A stretch of 64,000 nt of DNA from Macrostomum hystrix (Eukaryota > Platyhelminthes > Macrostomidae), in NCBI GenBank assembly GCA_950097015.1, contig CATNEN010000041.1, forward strand, positions 732,501 to 796,500. The letters are read 5' to 3'. A model generated the notes under the pieces. The model searched no databases and had not been told where the DNA came from. It saw only the letters and a program-made list of their open reading frames with translations. Below, one piece after another: positions 11,268 to 24,671 of this stretch (its first letter is position 1; each line of letters begins with the position of its first letter). The position numbers were made by a program, and so were the translations under genes.

Positions 11268-11965
11268 TTTCGTTTGTTCATGGTGTGGGTTTCGTATGTT
11301 CATGGTGTGGGGTTCGCATGTTCATGGAGTGGGGTTCGCATGTTAATGGAGTGGGGTTCGTTTGTTCATGGATTGGGGTTCGTTTGTTCATGGATTGGGG
11401 TTCGTTTGTTCATGGATTGGGGTTCGTTTGTTCATGGATTGGGGTTCGTTTGTTCATGGAGTGGGGTTCGCATGTTCATGGTGTGGGGTTCGCATGTTCA
11501 TGGTGTGGAGTTCGCATGTTCATGGTGTGGGGTTCGCATGTTCATGGTGTGGGGTTCGCATGTTCATGGAGTGGGGTTCGTTTGTTCATGGAGTGGGGTT
11601 CGTTTGTTCATGGATTGGGGTTCGCATGTTCATGGTGTCGGGTTCGCATGTTCATGGTGTGGGGTTCGTATGTTCATGGTGTGGGGTTCGCATGTTCATG
11701 GAGTGGGGTTCGTTTGTTCATGGAGTGGGGTTCGCATGTTCATGGATTGGGGTTCGCATGTTCATGGTGTCGGGTTCGCATGTTCATGGTGTGGGGTTCG
11801 TATGTTCATGGTGTGGGGTTCGCATGTTCATGGAGTGGGGTTCGTTTGTTCATGGAGTGGGGTTCGCATGTTCATGGAGTGGGGTTCGTTTGTTCATGGA
11901 GTGGGGTTCGCATGTTCATGGAGTGGGGTTCGTTTGTTCATGGTGTGGGGTTTTTGCCCCTGGCA
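11268..11965. repeat. 22-bp minisatellite just inside the big cadherin intron
   Basis: Tandem 22-bp unit TTCGCATGTTCATGGTGTGG with two further Gs, starting about 20 bp after the exon donor at 11,248. Variants swap GCATG/TTTG and GTG/GAG/ATT. Since 22 bp is not a multiple of 3, all plus-strand frames are open and give a 22-residue repeat rich in HGVGF and CSW. Reading on from the upstream exon is an artefact; the joined exon chain requires splicing here. Confidence 0.95.
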
Positions 11966-12059
11966 TGGGTTTGTTTGTTCATTCTGTGGGTTTTTACCCT
12001 ATCACAGATTTTCGTCTTCATATTTGCCCAAAAGCCCAACTTACGTGCTACAGTAGTAT

Positions 12060-13145
12060 ATAATGAATATTTATAGTTTTCAAGCGCAGGAAAGGTTTCA
12101 CTGCATCCAATGCCAATGCTAGTCATGCAGATTTCACCATCCCGCTAGCGCGCAAATCGCATCCGCCTTGTTCTCCGGCACGGATTTGCAGTGCATGCAA
12201 TCTGAGATAGACTGCTCAACGCTGTGGAGTACACTTCTGCCCATCTCCCATCTCTCCCTGCGACAATGCGCTTCCCAAAAAATGATAGGAAGAAATTGGA
12301 GGAGGCGTTGGGGACGGAAGGAAAGTGGAATGTGGGCCATTGAAATTCGCAGCAGTGAGGGGAGTGCCTTCGCTACCCAGCCGTGAGGCTGCAGCTGCGG
12401 AGGCGTCTCAGCCACTTGACAAGTCTAGAGTGGCCTAAATTGACTTCCGCGGAGCCCGTCGTGTCAGCTGGCACTTCAGCCGCCTTCGGCTGCCAGACCT
12501 TCTCAGCCGCATCGTCCGCTGCGCCTGCGGAAGATAAAAAGTGGCCTGTTGGACTTTTTCTCATTCTTCTCACACTTCTCACTGTTCTCAAACTTTTCTC
12601 TGGCTCATTTTCAATCCTTGCTTCGCCCCGCTGTCAAGGGGTTCCAGGGCTTTCTGTTGGACATTGTGCTGTACTTTTGAGCCCTCCTATTGCGGGACTG
12701 ATTCGCATTTGCAGCAATCGATGGGAAATTTGACTGCCGTTTTCGTGTTTTGGGGATTTTTAATAGCGAGCCGATTAAATTGGAGAGATTTCAAATCCCA
12801 GCGGCTCATCGAGCTCCATCATTCGATGACGCAATCGTCACCTGCTGCGCTGCAGAAGCTCGGCCCGGGCAAGTTTGCCCTACGCGGACCAGCTGTAGGG
12901 GGGGGGAATGACAAGCATTCGGAAATGCCTGCAGCCCCTCCCCGCCTGTCCATTAGCGCGGAATGGGCCTTCTCCCACCCTGGGATCCGGCCCAGCCTCG
13001 CGCACCTGTGATTCTGCCCGCGCATCTGCTGACATGCGACCTGCGGGTCCACGAAATTCAAGCTGGCTTTTAATAACCTTGGATAGATGGACAACAGGAA
13101 TAACAAGATGAGATTGTAGGAAATAGAGAAGAAAGGGCAGGAGAG
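12060..13145. other. Cadherin intron, unique part, no gene seen
   Basis: Part of the 13.4-kb intron 11,248-24,671. Short frames without domain signatures on either strand. Confidence 0.5.
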
Positions 13146-13708
13146 AAATGGAGAGGGGAGGAGAGAGATGGAGAGGGGAGGAGAGAGATGGAGAGGGGAG
13201 GAGAGAGATGGAGAGCGGAGGAGAGAGATGGAGAGGGAGGAGAGAGATGGAGAGGGGAGGAGAGATGGAGAGGGAGGAGAGAGATGGAGAGGGAGGATAG
13301 AGATGGAGAGGGGAGGAGAGAGATGGAGAGGGAGGAGAAAGATGGAGAAGGAGGATAGAGATTGAGAGGGGAGGAGAGAGATGGAGAGGGAGGAGAGAGA
13401 TAGAGAGGGAGGAGAGAGATGGAGAGGGGAGGAGAGAGATGGAGAGGGAGGAGAGAGATGGAGAGGGGAGGAGAGAGATGGAGAGGGAGGAGAGAGATGG
13501 AGAGGGAGGAGAGAGATGGAGAGGGAGGAGAGAGATGGAGAGGGGAGGAGAGATGGAGAGGGAGGAGAGAGATGGAGAGGGAGGAGAGAGATGGAGAGGG
13601 AGGAGAGGGGAGGAGAGGGAGGAGAGAGATGGAGAGGGGAGGAGAGAGACGGAGAGGGGAGGAGAGAGATGGAGAGGGGAGGAGAGAGACGGAGAGGGGA
13701 GGAGTGAG
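13146..13708. repeat. 19-20-bp purine minisatellite (GAGAGAGATGGAGAGGGAG)
   Basis: Tandem purine-only array on the plus strand, with units of 19 or 20 bp differing by a G and a few shorter GAGATGGAGAGG units. Open frames rich in ER and GE on one strand and SPS/LHL on the other are artefacts of composition. Confidence 0.95.
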
Positions 13709-13888
13709 AATTAAAGAGAATAAGAGGGCTAGAGATAATATGCAGTCTTAGAGACGGACTCACAAGGAGCTGAACCTTTATTGCGATTACAGCGATCCCA
13801 AACTGCTCAGTCTGGTCTATCGGGCCATCTTTTGCTGGCTTAACAGTCTGGCAGTGGACTCAGGCAGACTCATAAGGGGGATTGGCGA

Positions 13889-13891
13889 GCA

Positions 13892-13925
<34 letters not shown>

Positions 13926-13942
13926 GCTGCTGCTGCTGCTGT
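13889..13942. repeat. CTG trinucleotide repeat
   Basis: About 16 CTG units with one CCG interruption, inside the large cadherin intron. No open exon structure surrounds it, so it is not expected to encode polyleucine. Confidence 0.9.
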
Positions 13943-16900
13943 TATCCCTAGAATTAAAGCACTGCTTTAATAAAATAATTTCCCATGTATAAAAATATGC
14001 TTTTCCCACACCCTGTACCAGCATGCGGCCCCATTAATTTGGCGTCGGGAATCGCGAATGCGGAGGTGCAGCACACCCAGCTCCGCCTCCCACTGACCCC
14101 AGGGCAGCTCCCTGGCCTCCCAGATCCCCAGTTGGAAGAGTTGGAGCCGGGGAAGCTGTCCCGATGGCCCATTCAGATTGCGGAAGTCTTATAAGAGCCC
14201 CAGTCATTCGCGCAGCCTCTGTAAGTCCAGCCGAGGGGCAGCTTTCTGGTTCCCGCGGTGGGCCGCCTGGGCGCACGAGGGATGCCCGCTGCCTGGCCTG
14301 CAGCCGCGGAGCTGCGATCTCCACGAAGGCCAGATAAGAGAATAGAAACCAATCAACAATAGCAGCAATTAGTGGCCGGGCAGCGATGACTCGGTCCTGA
14401 CTCACCGAGGACTTCTTCCGCGAAATTGGCGGGCGCCGCGTCGTCCAATTAATTACGGCACAGGCGGCAGCATCTGTGTCCATTTTTAGCAGCTGAAATC
14501 TGACTTGGGCGCGGCGCCCAGGCAATTGCCGTTGTTAGGCAAATTTTTGTGACTGAGAAAAAGTGCTTTGATTCTGCAGCGCTATCCGTGGCCATCGGCT
14601 GTTATCTTTGACTCCGCCGAGTCCCAATTTCCTCTCAGCTGCGGAAGTGCTGGCTGGAGATGCCGCTGAGTTTGCACTGATGAGGCTGTAATTTTCCACG
14701 CGGCTGACTTTCACCGCATTAGCCTACCAGCAGCTCCACTGTGGGGATGGCATGGCGCTGGGGTGAGGACTATCGATTCCCAGCAGCTGGCAGGCAGACC
14801 ACCCCCTGCTGCTGATGCGCCTCAACGACATGCTGGCAGCTGAGAACTGCCGCTTCGATTTAGGTCGCGACAGCTCCTTGAGATAGCTTGAGATTAAAAC
14901 TGGTTCTGGGAGACATTTTGACAAAATGGGAGAGTCTGGTAGAGTTCATTAATCTATCAGAGTCTGGGAAATTATAGAAGAGACTGGGAGATTGATGGAG
15001 ACTGGGAGATACGGTGAAAAGCCAGAAATGACGGGCAGTTGCTACTTGTGCGAGATGAATGCACTAAATGCCAGCTATTCCTAGCAGCATTGTTAGGCAA
15101 GGGCAGACTCAGAGGGGCTGATGCCAGAATTCTCAGGCGAAAGTCAATAGTGCACAAATCTCTAGCGGGCCGCGCCATGCTTGAGTGAGCAGGCCCTGGC
15201 CTGGCTACATTCACAGTGAATACCGTGAGCCGCCCAGCACTTGTGCTCACAATCAGATGAGCAGTGAGCACTGGTGCCGTGAGTCCAGTAGCTCTGATTG
15301 CAGGAGTGAGGAGTGCAGCTGGCTGATAATAATAATCAACATTATCAGCGCAATTGTCCTGGCCCCAGGTCATTGTTCCTAGGCACAATTGCCCCGAATT
15401 TCTGCAGATCTATCCCAGGTCGCCACGCACTGCCTCTGTCTCCATGCGGCATTCTCGACCGCGTATACTCCATCAAACCCTGCCCCAGGTGCGCAGCTGG
15501 GAGGGGGGGCATCCATCAATGCCAGCTGTGCTCAGACCTGCCATTGGGAGGCCGAGAGGCTCCGAAGCCATAGAATTTCACAGCCTGTTCACAGCTCTGT
15601 GACAGTCTCAGATGAGAGCTGAGGAGGAATGCTAGGTGACCGGGTGCTAGACATATCCTCATCGATTGTCCGTCTCGCGCTGTCTCCGCCACCGCCCTAC
15701 CTCTGGCCCGGCTGCCCGGGTCAGTCAATAAAATGCCGGGGCCATCACCAGTCATTGAATCGCATATCTCCTTCAAGCCCCTCATCAGGTCACGGATCTA
15801 GAGTTTCACTGTTTGGGCCGGGTCTGCAGTGAGCCATTCTGCTGTGGGCACCCGTCCCAGTCAATCAGACGGCTCTCAGAGGATCCCAGGCCGGCTCGAA
15901 CCCTGGCTGAACCGGGCACACGTTGGCTGCAGATGCCCAGGGCGTGACTGACAGGCCGGGCCGCGTGGGAGGCGATCCGGGGCCTCGGTGATTGGGTGTG
16001 ACTTTTCGATTTCCCAAAAATGACGGCGGTGAAGTCCATGCGGCCCCCCAGAGGGTCCGCGCCGCTGCACTGCGAGCGGACAGGCAAAGCTGGAAGCAAT
16101 TTTTGTCATCAGTGGAATGAAGGCGTGGGCGAATCTCTTGAACTCCGCGGCTATGTCAGGTCCAATTCAGAATTTTTGCCTGCCAAGGTCACTCCAAGGT
16201 CACTTCAAGGTCATTCCAACTGTGCAGCCATTAAAGGAGATTATATTGGATGCCTAGTGCAAACTTGTCGCGGTAATTTGCTGCTACCTGAACACTTTCC
16301 CTTTAAACTTTGCAGTACCTCACGGCAGGTTAGAGTGAGTAGCTCAGGGCTGCTCCTTGTCCCCTCACTCCGGGACACGCGGAACAAAGACACTCAACTC
16401 GCACTGCATGGGCGCGGCTCACTGGGCTGCTCATATGAGTACCTCCCCTCCAGCTGTTGGGGGAGATGTACATGCAGGCAGGGGAGAATTGTGAGCTGCC
16501 AGGTAGCTGGGCCCCCTGAGCTCCACAGCTCACAACACAGACTGTGGGGGTCTTGATACCCGGGCTGCCTGTGAGCACCTGTGAGTCACACCCTGACCTG
16601 GCCGGCTTCCTTCAGTGAACGCACAGGGCACAGTCATGAGCCTGAAATGCAGTGCATTGCCGGTGAGTGGGCTGAACACGGGGAATAATGTAGCATTTTT
16701 AAGCAGTAAATTCCCATTTTATGACTCAATGCTGTGTCACTTTAGCGACTGCTCAGGCCAGGCATGTTCTCAAATCCTGTTACAAATTTTAGCACTTAAA
16801 CTTTATAGACTGAGAGAGCAGAGGGAGGGGGAGTTGAAATCGCGGTGCAGGAAAGTGGCAGAAACAACACAGCCAAACTGATTAAGTATTAAATTTTGCA

Positions 16901-19900
16901 TTTTCTGTCTCTGGAGCCTCCACCGCCTGCGTATCACGCAAAGCTCATTCCGTCTGAGCACAGACTTAGCTTAGGGCGGCAACTCCCGCGGGACAGCGGG
17001 TGGGGACAGAGATGGGATTTGGGTTCATGGGAAGCTGGAGCGGAGATCCCGGCACGGGAAGGTGGGTGAAGGTGGCCGCCGCAGTAGCTGCCCAACGGCT
17101 GATGTGGTCGATGGGACCAGCTTGGCCAGCAGTGCAGCAGCAGCCAGAATCTACAACAATCAGCTTAGAGTGCGATAAAAGGGCCCAAACCGCTTAGCGG
17201 TTATCGAGTGAGCCGCCGCCCATTGTGCAGCTGATTGATCCGCATGTTGTGGGGCAAATCCCGATAACAAGACATTGGAAGGCGGAGGACTTCGATAATG
17301 GACCTTTGGAGGCTTCGCGCATTGGCTGAAGTTGGCGCTGGGGTGGCTGGCGCTGGGGTGGCTGGCGCTGCCTTGGCCCGGCACTGCAATTGGTCATGCG
17401 TGCCCTATTAGTATGGGGGATTCTGGGGATCCCATGTTCACAGCCTCTTCCCCAGCCGATCTTCACCGCTGCGTCTCCCTGATGTGAAGCTGCTGCAGCC
17501 GATTGTCGCTGACGCCATTCAGCACTGAGTCGCATTGCGCCACAGCCCTGAGCGGAGGAGCTCAGCGCCTGAGTAGACTGGGCCGCAGACAGGCAGACAG
17601 GTAAGGCCAAAGTACACAAGGCCTGAGACACCCTGCAATGCGAGTCTCCACTCGGACCACCCCTCACGCAACCCTTCACAGACCTGGTCAGATTAAGCAG
17701 GGCAGTTTGCAGTCCATAAAATTGCTTTGCTTTGCCTGCCTGGCTGGGCTGTTTTCTCTTAGCTACAATGGGAGGGGGCGGTGCAGGCCTGGTGATGAGA
17801 TCTGAGAAGCTTGCACGGCTCGCTCTATTTTTTTGGTGAGCTCGGCCTCCTTATTTTTTTTCTAATAGAATGAATGCCACGGGGCGGCTGAGCTGGGGCT
17901 CGGGGTGGCAGCACTTTCTGCGTGGCGCTGCCCCACAGACACAAACGGCAAGCAGCCCAGAGATCACACACTCTACGCAGCCACCCCCGGCCCTTTCTCA
18001 CAGTCGCTCGGGTAAGTTTTTTAGCCATTAGCCACCCGGCCTATCAGCTTTGGGGTGGCGCGCCCGCCAGTCTCCGAGCGGCCGAGCTCGGCGCCCAGCC
18101 CCGCCCCCGCGCAACGCCTCCCAGACTGCTGGCAATAAAGCTAGCGATGTGCTTTATTGGCGCGCCTGCTCACTGACACTGCTCAGAGACACAGCCTGAC
18201 AGCAGCTCTCACCGTCTTCCTTCTTCCCAACTCCGACAGGGGCAACTTCTGCTTCTAGAAGGTGAGCGGCGCTCAAAGTTGTCTGCAGTTTTCAACTTTT
18301 TTGCGGGATCCGTGATTGCAGGTTTGCAAGCGGATCTCGGCTGCTCGGGAGCGCGCACGTGACTCGCTCGTGCGTGCCGTCCCGGGCGCGCAGGAAGCAG
18401 GTTTCAGGCTAAAAAACATTTGAGCCCCTTTTGAGCCTCGGGAAAGCCCGCCCGCTCAAAGAGGTGAGGCTGCACACACACACACACACAGAAAGCCCGC
18501 TGTGTCCGGAGAGTTGCTTCTGTCTCGAATTAGTCGACTAACTAATAGCTGCCACAGAGCGCAGCTGCCGCAGGCTCCCCGAGTGGATTTTCCGACTCGC
18601 ACTCGACTTTCCCCAAGTTTCATTTCCCCCACAGCCCGGTTTCGGCCGCCCCCTGCCTGGCAACATCGCGCGGAGTGTTGCGTGTCTAAGGCTCGGCCGA
18701 TTACGCAATCAGTCAGTGGACTGCCAGACAGTCGTCGCACTGGGGATTCGCCGCTGCAACCCCTCTCGAGCTAGTTTAATCTCTTGTTACTGGACTGATG
18801 GAGCCCCGGACACCGCCCGCTCTGCGAGACTGGGGGGGGGTCTCGCGTATTCGACTGCGGCCCTCCTTGACACCTGAAACTCGAAGCGCGGTTTGACCCG
18901 AAGCCTCTCCGGTGAGGGTGAGAGCGGGGCGCCCGAGCAACAACAAATACGGCCTGGGGAGGAGGGGCAGGGACAGCTCCGATGGGAAGGAACTAAGTTC
19001 CGTAAAACACACACATGCGGCTCCCGCCCCATCTCGCACTCTCTGCTTCCTTCTCGCTACCTGAGCCCAACTAATTGCTACACGGGCGCCATGGGGCATC
19101 CCCCGCTGGGAAATCTGGGACTGTCTGGGGATAGCGCGCGAGTCTTGTATCCAGGCGAATTGTCCGGTTGCCGGATTAAATGGGCCGAGCTTGAAAGGTG
19201 AAATGAATAGGCCAGGTGAGAGACAGTGCGAGAGCAGCCCCGGAGTGTTCACTGCCTGCGAATGCAGCCAGGTGGAGGTGTTGGCAAGCGGTGGCGCTGG
19301 TTGCAAATGGGCTGCTCACACTTTCTCCAGTCTCCTCAGCGCCTGTGCCCGCTGCCTCGCGGCCAGCTGTCTGACTGACGGCTTGAAGTGGCCCTGATGG
19401 CCCAGGGCTGGCCGGCGGGGCAGGTGAGGCCGCTGCGGGAGGCCCGCGCTGAGCTGCTTCCAGCCGGTTGCTTCATCAGCAAGTCACTCTCCGACAGGTA
19501 GACTTGGGGGGGCTGACATTTTCCTGTTTCCTCTTTTCACCTGTTGCCGTTTTTTCAAGGGCCCAGGCTGTTAAGAAATTACTGTTGCCTAAATCCCGCC
19601 CCGCGCCTCTGCGTTTAGAAATGAGTGAAAGCACAGGAACTCGTCTTTTCCGTGCTAATCCTAATCACACATTCGACAGCTCGCCCAGGTGCTGGGGCCC
19701 AGGGGGCAAGTTTCAAGCTTAGGAGGAAATTAAATATCCTTCCACGTGAGAGACAAAATCCCGCTCAAATTAAAGCATTGATGACAAATGATGACTGGGG
19801 GGATACAGCCCTGCCCAGATGCCACTTCAACTGACCGCGCGGCAGGCCTAGAAAAAACCACAATGGCCTTATGCAGCTGTCAGTCATTGTGCGGCACCCT

Positions 19901-20698
19901 TGAGTCAAGAGCTCCTTTGTTCTCTCTGCCCCATGGAGCTGCGAATGGCGCATAGTCTATGGCCAATATCGATCGCCCGCACTCGCTGTCTTCAGTTTCG
20001 TTCATTCGAAATTGAGACCTGAATTGTTTGTCGGGCGAAGCCACGCGGACCTCGCCGCCAGTCGCAGCTGCTCGCCCTGGGGATTCGGCGGGGGCGGCCG
20101 AAGCCGATAAGAGAACTTGGCCATGGTCGGTTCGCCGCTTCTCTCGCACCTGGCGCATCCTGGCCCGATGTCCCTGGGGTGACAGGGTGAGACTGTCAGG
20201 CTGTTGTTAGCGCCGGCTCATGCATAATTCAAGCCTTGTTCCTGCAACGGAACTGTGCGAGCAGTGCGCTCAGGATTCATTGCGGCCACAGCAGCCCAGG
20301 TGGTCACGGGTCTGTTGTGGCGCAGTCGCTGTTTAATGAAATTCTAGCGGAACTCAACTTTGATCCGAGCTCCATTAGCCCTGAAATATCCTTTGTGAAG
20401 GCGCTGGCACGCAGTCTTGGTGGACACCGCTGCTCAAAGGGTCAATTAGAATTTTGGCGGAATTTGAAATTCCGGTCATCAGGCAGCTCGCTTTCATCAG
20501 CTGCTGCTCTGCTGCTAAGCTTTGATTTCATTCGCGACTCAAATGAGACTCGCATAGTGCTATTTGAGCAATAGTTTTTTGTCCAGGTTAGAAAACACTG
20601 TTTGTAGCTAAACTTTGTTTTTTTCATGTTATACTATAGTCTGCGTTGTCTCGAGAGTGGAGTCCTTCTTCCTTCTATTTTGCTTGTTTCATTGTGCA

Positions 20699-20699
<1 letters not shown>

Positions 20700-20743
<44 letters not shown>
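20700..20743. repeat. CA dinucleotide microsatellite
   Basis: About 21 uninterrupted CA units inside the large cadherin intron. Confidence 0.95.
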
Positions 20744-20746
<3 letters not shown>

Positions 20747-21527
20747 TCAGGGTTAATTAGCCATTGCTCAAGAATGCTGCAGAGCTGCGTGAGGCGCAGA
20801 CAATGCCAGACAGCTGCCTCCCTCCTTCCAATGCTCCCTTCGAGGCACCCTCAGTCTGATAGCTGATTAAACTGCATTACTCCTATGGCACATTCATTGT
20901 GCCCAGCATGCTGATCGGCTGCTCAAGGCCTGACCACAGTGTCTGAGTTAATTTACCGTCAACACCTTCCCTTCTTCATCAGCCGCCTGTGGGGGTGGGC
21001 GCCGTCGGCCTTCGCTCTGAAGTGCTCAGTCCAGGAAGTGCCGGCAGGTCCTAGAGTCGCAGTAGGTGAGAACTGCACCACGCGAAGGAAGCCTTTTAGC
21101 GGGTTGGGAGGCTCAGAGGAGGCTGGCAAAACCTGCTCAGTGCGGCCGTGGCGTGACTGAATTAGCTGTCGTCCCACGCTGCTTTTTTACGCAAAGAAAT
21201 TTTCCACCTTCAAGAAATCCCCCCCCTGTGCCCGACGGACAAAACACGCGGGCGACGCGCCTCAGCTTCCATTTGTGCCCCAACTGCCACTGGGAGCAGC
21301 AAGTGGGAAATTGTGAACTATCCCAGCCTTTAATGAGATCTTTACTGCAGGTGCCGAGACGGCATCTGGGGCTGTCCGGCTGTAACTGTATCTGGGGCAG
21401 CTGCGATGCTCGAGATTATCTGCCTATTGGCTTGCGGCCCCCCTCTCCGCTGTCCGCCAAGCATTCCGTGCCTGCTGCTCGCAATGAGCCACTGGCTCAC
21501 TAGCGCTATCTAGCTACCCTGCACACT

Positions 21528-23715
21528 CTGCCCACTGTACCCTTCTGTAACAACTCTGCCCACTGTACCCTTCTGTAACAACTCTGCCCACTGTACCCTT
21601 CTGTAACAACTCTGCCCACTGTACCCTTCTGTAACAACTCTGCCCACTGTACCCTTCTGTAACAACTCTGCCCACTGTACCCTTCTGTAACAACTCTACC
21701 CACTGTACCCTTCTGTATCAACTCTATCCACTGTACCCTTCTGTATCAACTCTATCCACTGTACAGGGTACCCTTCTGTAACAACTCTGCCCACTCTACC
21801 CTTCTGTAACAACTCTGCCCACTGTACCCTTCTGTAACAAGTCTGCCCACTGTACCCTTCTGTAACAACTCTGCCCACTCTACCCTTCTATAACAACTCT
21901 GCCCACTGTACCCTTCTGTAACAACTCTGCCCACTGTACCCTTCTGTAACAACTCTGCCCACTGTACCCTTCTGTAACAACTCTGCCCACTGTACCCTTC
22001 TGTAACAACTCTACCCACTGTACCCTTCTGTAACAACTCTGCCCACTGTACCCTTCTGTAACAACTCTGCCCACTGTACCCTTCTATAACAACTCTGCCC
22101 ACTGTACCCTTCTGTAACAACTCTGCCCACTGTACCCTTCTGTAACAACTCTGCCCACTGTACCCTTCTGTAACAACTCTGCCCACTGTACCCTTCTGTA
22201 TCAACTCTATCCACTGTACCCTTCTGTATCAACTCTATCCACTGTACAGGGTACCCTTCTGTAACAACTCTGCCCACTGTACCCTTCTGTAACAACTCTG
22301 CCCACTGTACCCTTCTGTAACAACTCTGCCCACTGTACCCTTCTGTAACAACTCTACCCACTGTACCCTTCTGTAACAACTCTGCCCACTGTACCCTTCT
22401 GTAACAACTCTGCCCACTGTACCCTTCTATAACAACTCTGCCCACTGTACCCTTCTGTAACAACTCTGCCCACTGTACCCTTCTGTAACAACTCTGCCCA
22501 CTGTACCCTTCTGTAACAACTCTGCCCACTGTACCCTTCTGTATCAACTCTATCCACTGTACCCTTCTGTATCAACTCTATCCACTGTACAGGGTACCCT
22601 TCTGTAACAACTCTGCCCACTGTACCCTTCTGTAACAACTCTGCCCACTGTACCCTTCTGTAACAAGTCTGCCCACTCTACCCTTCTATAACAACTCTGC
22701 CCACTGTACCCTTCTGTAACAACTCTGCCCAGTGTACCCTTCTGTAACAACTCTGCCCCCTCTACCCTTCTGTAACAACTCTACCCACTCTACCCTTCTG
22801 TAACAACTCTGCCCACTGTACCCTTCTGTAACAACTCTGCCCACTGTACCCTTCTGTAACAACTCTGCCCACTGTACCCTTTTGTAACAACTCTGCCCAC
22901 TGTACCCTTCTGTAACAACTCTGCCCACTGTACCCTTCTGTATCAACTCTATCCACTGTACCCTTCTGTATCAACTCTATCCACTGTACAGGGTACCCTT
23001 CTGTAACAACTCTGCCCACTGTACCCTTCTGTAACAACTCTGCCCACTGTACCCTTCTGTAACAAGTCTGCCCACTCTACCCTTCTATAACAACTCTGCC
23101 CACTGTACCCTTCTGTAACAACTCTGCCCACTGTACCCTTCTGTAACAACTCTGCCCACTGTACCCTTCTGTAACAACTCTGCCCACTGTACCCTTTTGT
23201 AACAACTCTGCCCACTGTACCCTTCTGTAACAACTCTGCCCACTGTACCCTTCTGTATCAACTCTATCCACTGTACCCTTCTGTATCAACTCTATCCACT
23301 GTACAGGGTACCCTTCTGTAACAACTCTGCCCACTGTACCCTTCTGTAACAACTCTGCCCACTGTACCCTTCTGTAACAAGTCTGCCCACTCTACCCTTC
23401 TATAACAACTCTGCCCACTGTACCCTTCTGTAACAACTCTGCCCAGTGTACCCTTCTGTAACAACTCTGCCCCCTCTACCCTTCTGTAACAACTCTACCC
23501 ACTCTACCCTTCTGTAACAACTCTGCCCACTGTACCCTTCTGTAACAACTCTGCCCACTGTACCCTTCTGTAACAACTCTGCCCACTGTACCCTTTTGTA
23601 ACAACTCTGCCCACTGTACCCTTTTGTAACAACTCTGCCCACTGTACCCTTTTGTAACAACTCTGCCCACTGTACCCTTCTGTAACAACTCTGCCCACTC
23701 TACCCTTCTGTAATA
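21528..23715. repeat. 28-bp satellite with 7-bp punctuating insertions
   Basis: Tandem 28-bp unit CCCACTGTACCCTTCTGTAA followed by CAACTCTG, about 78 copies. At five places (starting 21,761, 22,244, 22,587, 22,986 and 23,301) a unit carries a 7-bp insertion giving GTACAGGGTACCC. A 714-bp block including the variant unit CCCAGTGTACCC recurs (22,729 and 23,443). Minus-strand open frames with a 28-residue period are artefacts. Confidence 0.95.
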
Positions 23716-23719
23716 ACTC

Positions 23720-24671
23720 TATCCTCTATCCACTCTATCTACTATATACTCTATTCTGTATCTACCGTCCGTATTCATTCACCGACCTATTGCTCAAAAC
23801 TACACGTCTCAATGCTCAATCCAATCCACTCCAGTAAGTTTCGAAATGGCATAATTCGCACCCAGCAACCAGTATTCACCTGCGCCAGTGTCTCCCCTCA
23901 CCTGCTACTCACAATCTCACCGGGCGCCACAGGCTGCCAAGTGCAAAAGCTCCGGGTTCCCCTGACCAGCCTTTCCTCAGTCGGACAGCCCGTCTCAAGA
24001 GTCAAGAGTGCAGGCCGGCTGCGGGCAGCTCTATGGGCTCAAGAGCTCGCGAGCTAGTGCTCAGCTGCCAACACTGGCCGCCCCGGCAATTGATTGTCCG
24101 CTGCCACTGGGCCGCCAGCCTCTCCAGCGTCGCCCTCTCTCGCTCGCCCTCCTCACCAGCCCATTCTTGCCGTCATGAAAACAGTTTCCCGGCTGCGCAC
24201 ACAAAGCCCGCCACTCAACTACCGCCTTTGGGGGCCCGCGCCTGCCGAAAATTCAATTTCTCAATGCGCTTGTCGACAAAGAGGAATGCAAAACTGCCGT
24301 ATCCGCCACCGGCTCCGACTCTGTTGACACCGCGGACTACGGCCAACTATGTCAATAGCTCCCTCCTCCCCGCCATTGCTCCCGCAGGTACTTTAACTTC
24401 CTAGCTTGCCCAACTCCTCACACAAGTCCTCAGCTCCATGTCCTGCTCGTCTAACGATATCCCCGCTGCTGCTCCGGCCGCGGGTCTCATTGCGCTTATC
24501 CATTTTGGCATCTAAAAATCGATTAATTTATGTTTCTCGGGGTGCCATTGGCAGTGGGAAAGTCGGGGCAGATTTGCACCCCTGGGCTGTCGGGATGTCC
24601 TCAAACAAGCCAGAGAAAGTGCAAGAAGCCTGGCGAATTCAGAATTTTCCCACCGATCTCGACCCCGCCAG
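23720..24671. other. End of the large cadherin intron, no gene seen
   Basis: Unique DNA between the 28-bp satellite and the acceptor at 24,671. Frames are open for up to about 170 codons because of GC content, but they carry no domain and are out of phase with the exon chain. Confidence 0.45.

Larger units (their letters stand above)
13716..21500. other. Cadherin intron, 7.8 kb of unique GC-rich DNA, no gene seen
   Basis: Central part of the 13.4-kb intron. It is mostly single-copy and GC-rich with short scattered frames on both strands, none with a recognisable domain or exon-like phase pattern. It holds a CTG repeat near 13.9 kb, a short CA run at 18,474-18,490 and a CA repeat at 20.7 kb. 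Enhancers or an internal promoter could be here, but nothing in the sequence proves it. Confidence 0.5.

Noticed and set aside
10143-11281. Minus-strand frames of 267-333 codons opposite the cadherin exon
   Set aside because: GC-rich antisense shadows without domains; the plus strand has clear cadherin motifs.
11285-12076. Frames continuing from the cadherin exon into HGVGFACSW repeats
   Set aside because: The donor at 11,248 joins in phase to 24,672 and restores a cadherin motif; the repeat is intronic.
21528-23715. CRISPR-like array
   Set aside because: Units are contiguous with no variable spacers, in an animal genome; it is a satellite.
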